NCBI GenBank assembly: GCA_033439795.1
Contig: JAUTDP010000011.1
Span: 1,984,001-2,048,000, forward strand
Direction of reading: 5' to 3'
From: Sordaria brevicollis
Lineage: Eukaryota > Ascomycota > Sordariomycetes > Sordariales > Sordariaceae
Length of the DNA stretch: 64,000 bases
Below are positions 1 through 10,473 of this stretch, piece by piece. The translations under genes and the position numbers were made by a program. Position 1 is the first letter of the stretch. Each line of letters begins with the position of its first letter. The notes below the pieces were generated by a model that saw only the letters and a program-made list of their open reading frames with translations, ran no database searches and was not told where the DNA came from.

Positions 1-1469
1 GGCGAAAGGCCTTACACAACGGCTTCATGCAGCGTCAGAGTGTATCCTATCGGCCTATTCAAGATCTGGAGTCCAAGGTTCTGATGCACGACTTGCTTAC
101 AAATCCCAAGGATTTCGGGACGCATCTCGAGCGTTACGCTGCATCAGTTATCGTGACAGTCACGTATGGACGAAGGGTTGAGGACGTTCGGACTGACGCT
201 GTGGTGCGAGCCAATGCTGAGTCTATGGGCCGTCTTACGTCTGTCAAGTACGTTTACCCCGACGTTCGAGTTTGCTACGCGGCTTCTAACCTTTGATCCA
301 TCTCATAGTATCCCAGGGAAGTTTGCCGTGGAACGGTATCCGGCGCTCAAATATCTGCCAAGCATCTTCGCGCCGTGGAAAGCTGAAGTGTTAAGGCAAC
401 GCCAGAAGGATGTCGACATGTATCTCGGTCTCGTCAACGAAGTCAGAGACAAGATGCAACGAGGAGTGGCGGTAGATTGCTTTACCACGTATCTGATCAA
501 TGAGCAAAAGAACCATGGTATGAATGATCTAGAGCTGGCATATGCCGCTGGTTCTCCATTCGGTGCCGGTGTTGAAACGGTATGTTTGGTCCGTTCCAAA
601 CAACGCATAATGCCCAAGCTAACTGGATCAAAAAAAATGTACCAGTCCGCCGGGTCGATCGCTAGCTTTATCCTTGCCTGTGTCAAATTTGGCCAGGACT
701 TTATCCCCAAAGCCCAAGCCGAGCTGGATAGAGTTGTTGGCAGCGATCGATTACCGACCTTCGAGGACATGAAGTCGCTTCCGTATGTCACTGCTACCGT
801 CTCAGAAACGCTGCGGTGGCGACCAGTTGCTGTGTTGGGTGGAACACCTCACGCCAGTATCGCAGATGATACATATAAGGGCATGTTTATACCGAAGGGT
901 AGCACGGTTATCGCGCCTCTTTGGAGTAGTGAGTCCTTCTCCTTTGTTTTCCAGCCAAGGTTTCTTTGTCATTGTCACTGACATATGTCTTCCACCGCTG
1001 CAGTTCACTTAAACGAAAACGATTTCCCTGATCCACATAGGTTCTTGCCCGAACGCTTCCTTGAGGAACGCGAATACCCCGGTACATTCGGCCACAGTGC
1101 GTTTGGATGGGGTCGCCGTATCTGTCCTGGTATGCATCTAGGACATGCCTCGGTGACTCTTAATATCGCGCGGATACTCTGGGGTTTTAATGTTGGTCCA
1201 GCGCAGAATGAGCTTGGCGAAGATATTGAGGTTGACATGTGAGTGGATCTTTCTCTAATTGTCATGTCTATCTACATACAGTCTTAACGTCTGTTTGTGC
1301 ATACTGATTCGTCCGCAGCTTCGCCTTTTCCGATGGCTTCAACTCGAGTCCTCTGCCGTTCGAGTGTTCGATTACACCCCGCTCATCAAAACATCAGCAG
1401 GTCATTGAGCGGGAGTCTCAAGATTCCTTGCGGAAATTGACGGCATACGCGCCTGGACGTACTAAATAA
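1..1469 (+). CDS. Cytochrome P450, 5' end outside window
   Basis: Haem-thiolate monooxygenase of the fungal microsomal type. Exons fit 1-247, 309-579, 646-928, 1004-1238 and 1319-1469; all phases close and the introns have GTACGT, GTATGT, GTGAGT and GTGAGT donors. About 394 residues are present, so roughly 120-130 N-terminal residues, including the membrane anchor, lie before base 1. Seen: helix-I motif GAGVETSAGS (the usual Thr-Thr is Thr-Ser), helix-K SETLRWRP (ExxR), the FPDPHRFLPERF stretch, and the haem loop FGWGRRICPG with the Cys ligand. It resembles the O-methylsterigmatocystin-oxidoreductase-like group of P450s, but the substrate cannot be told. No other biosynthetic gene is next to it inside the window. 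A 31-nt T run follows 40 bp after the stop. Confidence 0.9.
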
Positions 1470-1508
1470 CGAGAGGCTATACGCCTCGAGCTGGACTTTT
1501 CATCTTAC

Positions 1509-1509
<1 letters not shown>

Positions 1510-1540
<31 letters not shown>
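1510..1540. repeat. Poly-T tract (31 nt)
   Basis: Uninterrupted T homopolymer in the 3' flank of the P450 gene. A similar 33-nt T tract occurs at 29621-29653. It could be a microsatellite; no retroposed body or target-site duplication was seen next to it. Confidence 0.9.
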
Positions 1541-4513
1541 CAATTTCCACAGGTCCCTAAAATTACACAACAATGTTGCGCTAATTTTTGATCACGGGTG
1601 TTCCTGTTAACAATACTCGACAGTGATACTTTGTCTTCACTCTTCAGAAAGTCCCGTTTACCTTGTTGTCATTCATTCGTCCAATGTCTCACGAAAAAAA
1701 TTCATCAAATTTGACTTCGCCACATCAGTATCACGGCTTCCACGCTCCAAACGTGATACATGCAGTTTTGGTATGTGATGACATCCATACAGAATGAAAC
1801 ATCAGGTTGTACGCTGATGTCTATAACTCCAGATATGCCTTAAACGCCTTGAACAAGAGGAACAGAATCCCACGTTTGGATCAACAAACGTAGCTGGATC
1901 ATCCGAGAATGAGAGTGTGGTTTTTCAGTCTGTGTATGCAGGCATGTGGTCACCTCTGAAGGGAGTTGAGCACGTCTTCTTTCCCGTGGAGTGGCAGCGT
2001 AACTGAGTATCGGTCTCTCCTGAGCTAATATGAAGTTTCTGTTAGGCAAGAGCAGTAAAATCCGAGCAGTTTGGGATACAAGACCCACCTGTATCGTGTA
2101 CTGTGATGTTTGTAGCCGTCTTTGGAGCTCTTTCTTCAGTTCGTCGGCGGTTACAGCGCAAGCAGGTATTTCGACAACTGAGCCGACTCCGTCCGGGCCG
2201 TCAAGATATCTTGCTTGGCCCATGACGGCAGAGAGCTTCCCCGTTGTGCGGTGTAGGGTAATAGACATTTTTTTGCTACCGGCTCGATTAGAGGCAAGGA
2301 TACGAGTAGGTGCGTTTGGAAAACCTAATTCTCAACGTGGCTTGTACGGCCGAATGCTAAGGCTTAGCAAAGCGAGAGGCAATGAAGACTTGGAAGGAGC
2401 AAAGGCTTAAAATGAATGCTGCTCTAGGTCATAGTCAACAAGATTCATTATCTACTTATAAGGATCCAGAGGTGGCGGGGGCCGGGGGGGGGGGGGGGGG
2501 GTGGGGAAGTGCACTGCCTCTCATTCAGCCTTAGAGTCGGTTGGTAATTCAGCTCTACTTTTTGAAACCCGCGGCTGCGATAACGATCGTGGACTAATGA
2601 GCCACAGATTTGTGTAGTCTTCAGCCCTAACCTAATTAAGTCAGGTAGTACAGAGACTTTGCGAGCTCTTTGGGCTCTTGAGTCCACCACATGGATCTGA
2701 GAAACACGCTTCTGCACTCACCAATAGCTAAGCCTGCTTGTGTGTGCATATCTGAAGACCTACAGTAAACCCTTGGTTTGCGTAGGGAGGTTGAATTGGA
2801 AGATGTGAAGTCATGTGGTGGCTCGACTGTTAGGCTGAGTGATTGAACTTGCGTAAGGAACGGTCAGCTAACGTCTTCAAATAGAAACAAAGATCTGATA
2901 TTGCCCGTCTGAAAGAATGAGCCTTCTGCGGAGGCCTCGTTAGACTATCAGATTTTGTGAGTGCATGGAGTTGGCCATACGAGGAACTGGAAGGTTGTAC
3001 AAACTGAATGGGGCAGTGAACAGTGGCAGTGGAGCTGCTCTGAGGCTCGCCAGTCAAGCGCACACACACCGCTCTTCATCACACCCAAGTTTGGTGCATC
3101 AAAGTGGCGCAGCAATGAGTTGCCTCCTCCACACTCACCGTCCTGGATTTAATACCAAAGCCTCGATCCTCGTTTGCTGCCAAGAATGGTCGTGACTTTC
3201 TGAGACTATGTTGCACTTTGACCACGAAAACTTGCTTGGACCAACCTCCGACGACATATGAGCAATTCTTTCTGACCAAATATGCAGATATCTATCTCCC
3301 AAGTTGCAGAGAACGAGAGGTGTTTTCTCTGGACAATGGTCAGTGAGATCCATTAAGGGTCTTGGATTACATTCTCAGCATACAAGGCTCGTGCTTGAAA
3401 GGTTTGTGCCCTGAGTCACCATCTGCAATAATGCAGATATTGGAACCGAAGAATGGAAGGAGGACGGGAAGAACAGAATTCCATCAAAGCCTCTTTATAG
3501 GCGTTTTCCCACGACATCGACTACGGTACGTCCTGGCCTTGAACTCCTTGCTCCCTTGAGCACACTCACAATATCTTGGGAGTGTCCAAAGTGTAGGCTT
3601 GCATACCGCCTCACACAGAACGAGTGTCACACAACATCTGACCTACGACCGATAGGCGTTTTAGTTTCAGGGTCGAAGTAAGGCTGGCTAGAGGCCGCCA
3701 TTCACATCCTTTTGTAGACGATCGGAGAACGCTCTGGAGCGCCACAATGTTGCATTGGAAGGCCGGCGAGAAGACTATTGACACCCGAAGGTTATCTCGC
3801 GCGGTGCAAAGGTCTCATTACCCGTTCCATTGTTGCTGTGGGATAGCAATATAATCACAACAACAACATAAAGACCTTCACTCGATGGATGCCCATCCAG
3901 CGCACACCGAAGGCACGGTCACGGGCTGTATTTCAATGGCCCTCGGTCGGAGACAATGCCCATTGCCCACCCCCCCTCAGATCCAAGGCATCCAATTGTT
4001 TATGCTCAGCCGCAAACATTCACACAAGGCTCCGGATGCCTTATCAAGTTATCATCATTATGAGATGAGGCACCTCAATTCAAACACACCACGTTATATC
4101 CTCAGAAAGGCCGCGGGACATTGCGCAACGCACTCTCGTCACATTTATATTCTACACAGGACCCCGATACGTCCGTCACATTCCACAGAAACCTGAAGGA
4201 AACAACAGTGTGTGTTGCTCTAGCATCTGTCGATTCCTACCACGCTCTTTGCGTGCCTCTTCCTCGATACTTGTGATGATGCATCACCCACTCTTAGCTT
4301 TGCTACCCTATATCTGATACCTCGTTAATTATAGTCCTTTCTGAGAGCAACATTACTTTCGCCTCTTCCCTAGTTTGTCCCACGCATATCTCTGTGGCTT
4401 GACTCAAATTCTACTCGGAAGATTACCAGGCTCACCATCGAGATCTTGCGTGCACAGCCCAAGATCTGATAAGTTGTCTCACAGCATACTCCTTGCCACT
4501 AAAAGCCTTTAGG
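1541..4513. other. Intergenic region, no gene seen
   Basis: About 3 kb between the P450 and the kinase. Short open frames exist on both strands, but none shows a coding third-position bias, splice-connected exons or a recognisable motif. It contains an 18-nt G run at 2484-2501. The last few hundred bases are C/T-rich and probably hold the kinase promoter and leader. Confidence 0.6.
2484..2501. repeat. Poly-G tract (18 nt)
   Basis: Run of 18 G flanked by further G-rich sequence. It is able in principle to form a G-quadruplex on the + strand. It lies in intergenic DNA. Confidence 0.9.
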
Positions 4514-6666
4514 ATGGCCCGAAAAGCGAAAGCTATCGGCCTGGCCGATCCGGGTGTTGACATATGCCACGACCGCGGAAATAGTTACTACGATGCAGAT
4601 AATCCCGTCGGAAAACGAAGCACCAAAATCACGGCCCAAGATAGCGGTCCACGGATATTCGACATCATCCGGGAGGAACTCGAAGCCAAAGCAGTCGAAA
4701 AAGGAGATAAGCACTACATTCCTCGGCGGTATCTGCGGGAAATTCTCACCCCTGGACGGCTCCTTTCTGCCATCCAACAACTATGGAAGAACTTATCGGA
4801 AGAAGACCAACAAGGACTCTGCACTAGTGTTCTCTACGTTGTTCGTTGCTGGAAGGTCTTTCTCATGTTCATTTATGCTGAATTGGAAGGACTACTGCCT
4901 AGATTGTGGGAGGCCGAGAGAGGCAAGGAAAATGACCTTAAGCTGTCAGATCAATGCCTACCCTTGGTTCAAGTCCATCCTCAAGGCTCAATCACATGCC
5001 AAAAGGGAGCTCATTCTCACAAGATCCCTGGCTGCAAAGCGAGCAACTTCTCACGGAAGGAGCGGAACTACCTCAAAGAAGTCAGCTATGCTATCAACGC
5101 TGTTTACTTCAAGCTCCCCAAGAGCCCGCACAGCCTCAAGACCCACGTCCACTATTGCCTAGGTCCAAACGATGTACTCCCGTACAGAACAATTCCATGC
5201 ACCTCTCCATCAGAGAGTCGCCTGTCTTCCGGTAGGGCTCCCACCGGTGGGAAAACGGACGACACCAGAGATAAAAGGGACCCAAATCATAACGACAATC
5301 CTAACGGAGGATTTGGGGTGATTTGTAAAGTTGTCATTGAACAAAGTCACTTCAACTTCGGACAACTCGGTGTAAGTTCAGATTGTCTGCACACTCCCTC
5401 GTCTAGCCTAGGGAATATCGTTATGTTTGTCTCCAGCTGCTAACTTCTCTTATCAGTCTATTCATATAAAACACGAGCCGTACTTTGCAGTCAAAAGGCT
5501 CTATGCATCAGATGAAGATGCTTTTGATAAGGAGCTGGCTTCCCTGACCAGTGTTAAAGCGGACGATGGTGTGCATCTCATCAAGCTCTTGACTACATTC
5601 TCTGTCGAAGAGGCAGACGGGTCGAAGACGTTCTACTTGGTCTTTCCTTGGGCAGAAGGGACTCTCTGGGACTATTGGGAACGACGCAACCTCAAAGGCA
5701 AGCTGGACCGCTTGTCCCGCACGCCTTGGATGGCCCGGCAGTGCTATGAGCTGGCCCGCGCTTTGATGTGTGTGCACAATGAGCGAACGCAGCACTTGCT
5801 ACAGTATCCCGACCTACCCTCTGGAAAGCAAGAGCTATATGGACGTCACGGGGATATCAAGGCCGAAAATGTCCTGTATTTCGAAGGGAACAATTCGCTG
5901 GTCCTTTCTGACTTTGGACTTGGTCGCCTATATACGAAATATTCGCGGTCTGCTGCTGATCCCAAGACCCTCGAAAAGTCAGCAACCTATCGAGCGCCCG
6001 AATTTGATCTAACTAACGTTTTCATATCACGAGCGTCCGATATCTTCTCATTGGGATGCATGTATCTCGAGTTCTTGACGTGGTATCTCATGGGCTACGA
6101 GGCAGTTTCCGACCAGTTCCCCGAATACCGTACGGAAATGGACAACATATGGGGATTCGAATCGGACACCTTCTTCACGATTGAAAACGACAAACCCATT
6201 CTCAAGCGCTCGGTCCAACAGTGGATGGAGGAGCTAAAACATCACAAGGACGCAACTGCCTATACCGACCAGTTTCTCGAGATCATCAAGAAGATGCTCG
6301 CCCCAGTATCTGATGAGCGCATGAAGATTTCTGACGTGGTCAAAGAACTCGAGAAAGTTAGCATCGCGTGCCAAGGTGTGTCAAGCTTCTATGAAAAAGA
6401 CAAGCCCCTTGGAATGTAAGCATTTGCTTCTTCGACTGGGCAGCCTTTTACATGTCTCTAACGTTTAAATTAGGGAAAAAATGTTCCTGGATGTCAGCTT
6501 GAACATCTACCAATGGACAGTTTGGCAAAACATAGCCTTCTATGTGTCCTACCTTTCTTCTCCAGCATCCAGACTGACAAGGGTCTGGGCTAAATGTCAG
6601 GCGTTGTGGAATTTTAACTCACCGCGATGGAACAGAGCCAGATCGACGGAAAATCTAGGGTATTAA
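4514..6666 (+). CDS. Fungal Ser/Thr protein kinase-like protein
   Basis: Predicted 669 residues from exons 4514-5371, 5457-6415 and 6474-6666; both introns have GTAAG donors, the first a clear CTAAC branch point. The N-terminal half (1-270) is family-specific. The kinase domain starts with a glycine-rich GGFGVICKV around 270. The catalytic Lys is in AVKRL (about 299). The catalytic loop is HGDIKAEN (about 417), where the usual Arg of HRD is Gly, so this is a non-RD kinase. The Mg-binding DFG is SDFGLGR (about 438), followed by APEF. All catalytic residues are present, so activity is plausible. A short C-terminal exon adds a Trp-rich tail. The ATG at 4514 is the first in frame. Residues about 105-135 look poorly conserved, and another frame reads LVFSTLFVAGR there, so a frameshift or small unrecognised intron is possible. 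Target unknown. Confidence 0.8.
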
Positions 6667-7024
6667 TTGCTTTTCGGGAGGCCACATTTGGGGACCGCCT
6701 CTATCATATTTTTTCTCTTATACGTTTCCCGCCACTGGTGTTTACATCAAGCCGGAGCATGGGAAGGACCATGGGAAGGACATGGACCATGTACTACATT
6801 TACACACTGTCGGGCAGAACGCTTTGGCTCCTCTTCTTCTTTTGTTTCAACTTCCAAGTTCACTGTTCAGTCTATCATGCTCCATCTACCATAGAGTCTC
6901 CTTCATGTTCAATATTGCTCGATACCCACTTTCCTAATAGTGCGAATACACCGAACTTTCGAGCTCGTCCATTTCAATCTGTATGCGCAAGCGACACTCG
7001 GTTAGAAGCAGAACCTCAAAGACT
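6667..7024. other. Intergenic, convergent 3' flanks
   Basis: Lies between the kinase (+) and the small 80-residue gene (-), so it should carry the two 3' UTRs. No coding signal was seen. Confidence 0.6.
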
Positions 7025-7342
7025 TCACTGTTTTATCCAATTGCTCAACGGTTTTGAACGAACATTACTCATTTTTCTAGGAATAGCCACAATCCACCGA
7101 TCTGCCCTGACCTGTTCCGGTTGACACGTAAGTAAAGCTGAACAAACCCCAGACCAATCGGTCAGGAAGCATGGTACGATACGTACCTTAATTTTATAGT
7201 TCCCTTCCCCATACATCGCAGTCAGAGCCTGCTTGAGCTTGAGAGGGTCTCGATACTTCTTCCGCAAAACATGGTTATGCCACTGGGTCGGTGTGCTTGG
7301 GGCCGGAGCCTGGTTGATGGTCGTTGGCGACGACGAAAGCAT
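7025..7342 (-). CDS. Small hypothetical protein, 80 residues, two exons
   Basis: Exons 7342-7187 and 7111-7025 on the minus strand, phase 0, with a 75 bp intron (GTACGT donor, GGAACAG acceptor). Because 75 is divisible by three the frame also stays open through the intron, which hides the splice. The protein starts MLSSSPTTINQ and continues with a compact basic domain: WHNHVLRKKYRDPLKLKQ, then MYGEGNYKIK, then after the junction VRADRWIVAIPRKMSN. The alternating Trp, Tyr and basic residues and the clean splice signals suggest a real gene. I recall similar short unnamed proteins in other filamentous fungi but cannot name a family. No signal peptide or membrane segment. It converges with the kinase gene. 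Confidence 0.55.
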   Translation of the reverse strand: MLSSSPTTINQAPAPSTPTQWHNHVLRKKYRDPLKLKQALTAMYGEGNYKIKVRIVPCFLTDWSGVCSALLTCQPEQVRADRWIVAIPRKMSNVRSKPLSNWIKQ

Positions 7343-8284
7343 GGCGTACGAACGTGACGGCTAAGGACGTGATAGGTGGCGGTGATAGACTCAACCCTCT
7401 TGATACAAGCCCGACTGGAGACAAGTTCTCTTCTTTTAAAGCAGGCTCGATTGAGATGTGCACCGTCAGATGCTAAATGTAACCGTATCGTCGATGGAAT
7501 CAAAAAGTAGGGCTTCAACAAAATGCTGGTGCCTAAGGCAAAATGAAGAGTAGAAGAAAACGAGTCAGGCCTACGGCCGAGAAGGAAGACGTTTAGGTTA
7601 CACGAAGCATATCGGTATGACTTGACGGTTATTTGCAGCTTTCGTTCTGTCAGAAATTGTAGCCATTCCCACTTGGATTCAAGTCGTCGGGCACAAAAAG
7701 CATCCCACCAAAGGAGTTGGGCGGTGATAGTGCATAGCGCTGCGACTCTCCTGACTACTAACATCTTCTAACAGCACTTTTCTTCTCCGGGTGTACACCA
7801 GGAGATGCATAGCCACGATGATGATTGATGAGAAGCCAATGGTTAGCCTTTAAACTACCATGTCATCTGCATGAGAACACGTGCAAATTTTGAAAGCGTG
7901 GCAAGCGGATGAAACATACAATATCGAGCTGAAAATGATTGGCTTTCGCTTTACTCGGCGAATTATTCGAGGTGCGAAGTTCAGCATCATGGATCACTCT
8001 CTCGAGTGTGCCTGAGAATCAGCCTCATGCAAAAGTCGGTCATCATTTGTAATCCTCTTCGCAAGATCGTGAACGCCCGGCTCCTTTGGCGAGGAATTTG
8101 GCTCAGCCCCGTTCAAGAATTACCCGAACGGGCCGCACCCTTTGTCGGGTTTGTCCATCGACGCAACCTTCTCAGGCAGACACCACCGCCCTCCAGCTTA
8201 ATTCTCCCTGCCAACTCCGCCTCCTACAGACAAAACCAGTCCCATCGTCTAGTATTTTGGAGGGAGCCGGTCATTATAACGAAG
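7343..8284. other. Intergenic, divergent promoter region
   Basis: Separates the start of the 80-residue gene (-) from the start of the CorA-like gene (+), so it should contain both promoters. No coding signal was seen; open frames here have unbiased codons. Confidence 0.5.
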
Positions 8285-10473
8285 ATGGAATTTGACCGCA
8301 CATCGCTCGAGTGGTCCGCACACGACTTGTCGAGGTTCACTTGCGAATTTCCAGGCGAAAAGGCGACGATAGTGACAAAGCTCGTCAATGAAGAAGCAAG
8401 TAATTTTGAAAAGGCGTATCGTTGGTAGAGATATGGGGTGCGAAAGGATTATGGCTAATTCGTTCTAACACCCAGCAACAGGGGCCTCCAACGTTCGACA
8501 TCCAGACACTGACGACCACCGAAGAATGGAATACCTGGTTCAAAAACGTAAGTGATCCTCCGAGAGTGAACACCAAATTGATGATCTTTGCTTTGTCCAT
8601 AACCGTGTTAACACTTGATTTTATCACAGGCTGTCCTGGACTTCCTTCCTTCGTCCGGCCACCATAGTTCCGGAATATGTGCAGTGTAAGAAATGAGAAC
8701 TTTTCTTTGCCTTACCTCTCTACTTCCTTCTTGTAGGCCCCTTGAAAAAGGCAGCGAGTGTCCTATGTTAACCGCATAGAGCAACAGGATCTTCAATAGA
8801 GTCAAGCCCGTCTTCGAAGAAGATGAGGATGGCGCAAACACGCAGTCACCGGTGTCCTATCTCCCTTTGAACAGCAGTGATATACTCTCACAACTCGTCC
8901 GCGAGTTTTGTATCCACCCAAGAATCACCCGGAAAATTGATCGACTATGTTGTGACTTCTCTGCTCAGCGTCATTACTCTGACGAGGACGATCTTCCAAA
9001 GGGCTGTAAGGAGAGAAGCCCAATGATAAGTATGCCTAACCAATTATTCGCGTATATGAAAGCTTGCTGCGTACAGAGGCTAACCTAAGTCCAAACTACA
9101 GCGTGCACAGCCCGAACTTCGGCGACATTGCCCGACGACATCGCTCTGTCAACGACGTACTTCACAGATATTGACCTCAACCTTGCAGTGTTTTACGGAT
9201 GCAATAACGAACAGAAGGAATACATAGTGAGAAGAATCAAGCTATGCAGTCTGATGCACAATCACCCATTGCTTCTTCCCGGCTTGTTCTTCGAACTTGA
9301 GCGTGTCCGTGTGGTTGAGCAGGTAGAGGATCTTGTGGACAAGTTCGAACTTCGGAACAATCTCGACTACGATCAGCTGGAAAGCGGCGACATCGCGAGG
9401 CGTCTTGATCTGAACATGGACAAGAAGAGAATGACAGAAGTGTTGAAGTCAACCCTGAGAGCTAGAGAGCTGGTAGGCCTCGTACTAGCCATAAAGAGGC
9501 AACTAAAGAAGCTTGAGCAAGCGATAGACATGGTAAAAGGCAGTGTCCAAGGATCAGCTTCACCTACCTTCTCCCCGGGCTGTCTGACACGCATTCCTTC
9601 AGCAACCTTGTCATCAGCCCCTGGCTCACAAAATGTTTCTCGCGCTACAACTCTGTACGGCGAAGAGAATCACGCGCAGCAGGGATTGCCTCACCTTTCT
9701 GGATTAACAGGCTACTCGCGACTTGAAAGATCTGGGAACATGATAAGGGACAGGCTACAGGATGTTGTGTTTGAGTTTGATGATAAGATCAACGACTGCC
9801 ACCTCGTAAAGGACAACATGTCACTGACAATGCAAACGGTATGACCAAGGATGAAAGGACACCTCACAAAAACAAGAGCAGCTAACGAGTGGTGCAATGC
9901 ATCTTGCAGGTCTGGAGCTTCTTCCAACTTCAGGACAACCAAACTAACTTGAAGTTGTCGCACGCAAACACCGGTCTGTCGGAGGAGATGAAAAAGGACA
10001 GCTCACAGATGCGGTCGATAGCTCTGCTGACAATGATTTTCCTCCCAATGTCTACGGTTGCGGTATGTTGCCCGTGTTTCTCCCTGTGAAAGTAACCGCT
10101 AGTGTCCGTCTGGAGGGCTGTATAAAAAAAAAGCATCAAACGGAAACTGACAACATGATACCCACTTTAGGCCATTTTCTCAACAGACTTCTTCTCATGG
10201 GATGCCGAGGCCGGTCAGACAGTGGTGTCCAAGTACTTTTGGGTGTTCATTGTAGTGGCTCTGGCTCTAACGTGCATAGTCGTGGGTGCCTGGTACATGG
10301 CCACTTTGGCAAGAGATCGCAAGGGTGACCGTACATGCGGTATACGATTACCCTTCGGTCTGTTTGGCGCCAAAGATGGGAAAGATAATGATAACCCCCA
10401 AAGGCAAAAGAAGCCCTCAGGCAGGAGGGTTTTCAACAACCTCGAGAGCGAAATTCCACTTCATGTTGTTTAG
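8285..10473 (+). CDS. CorA-like two-TM membrane protein
   Basis: Predicted 557 residues from exons 8285-8395, 8476-8547, 8630-8685, 8788-9029, 9102-9838, 9910-10062 and 10171-10473; all phases close. The protein matches the large fungal family related to CorA/ZntB Mg2+ channels. It has a long soluble N-terminal half containing ILSQLVREFCIHPRITR and a helical segment with LPDDIALSTTYF and VAVFYG-type sequence (here LAVFYGCNNEQ). A C-terminal hairpin follows: TM1 LLTMIFLPMSTVAAIFST ending in DFFSW, and TM2 YFWVFIVVALALTCIVVGAW. The canonical GMN loop is not present, as usual for this fungal branch, so ion transport is not assured. The first intron fits only with a GC donor (GCAAGT at 8396) and a CTAAC branch point. 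An acceptor at 8481 would remove two Gln residues. Confidence 0.8.

Noticed and set aside
303..791. Minus-strand 162-codon open frame across the P450
   Set aside because: Antisense shadow of the P450 exons, which explain the region fully with conserved motifs.
1510..1540. Poly-T tract as the tail of a retroposon
   Set aside because: No element body, promoter remnant or target-site duplication seen beside it.
7222..7764. Minus-strand 180-codon open frame
   Set aside because: Overlaps the better two-exon 80-residue gene in another frame; composition is Arg/Ser/Cys-rich and has no motif.
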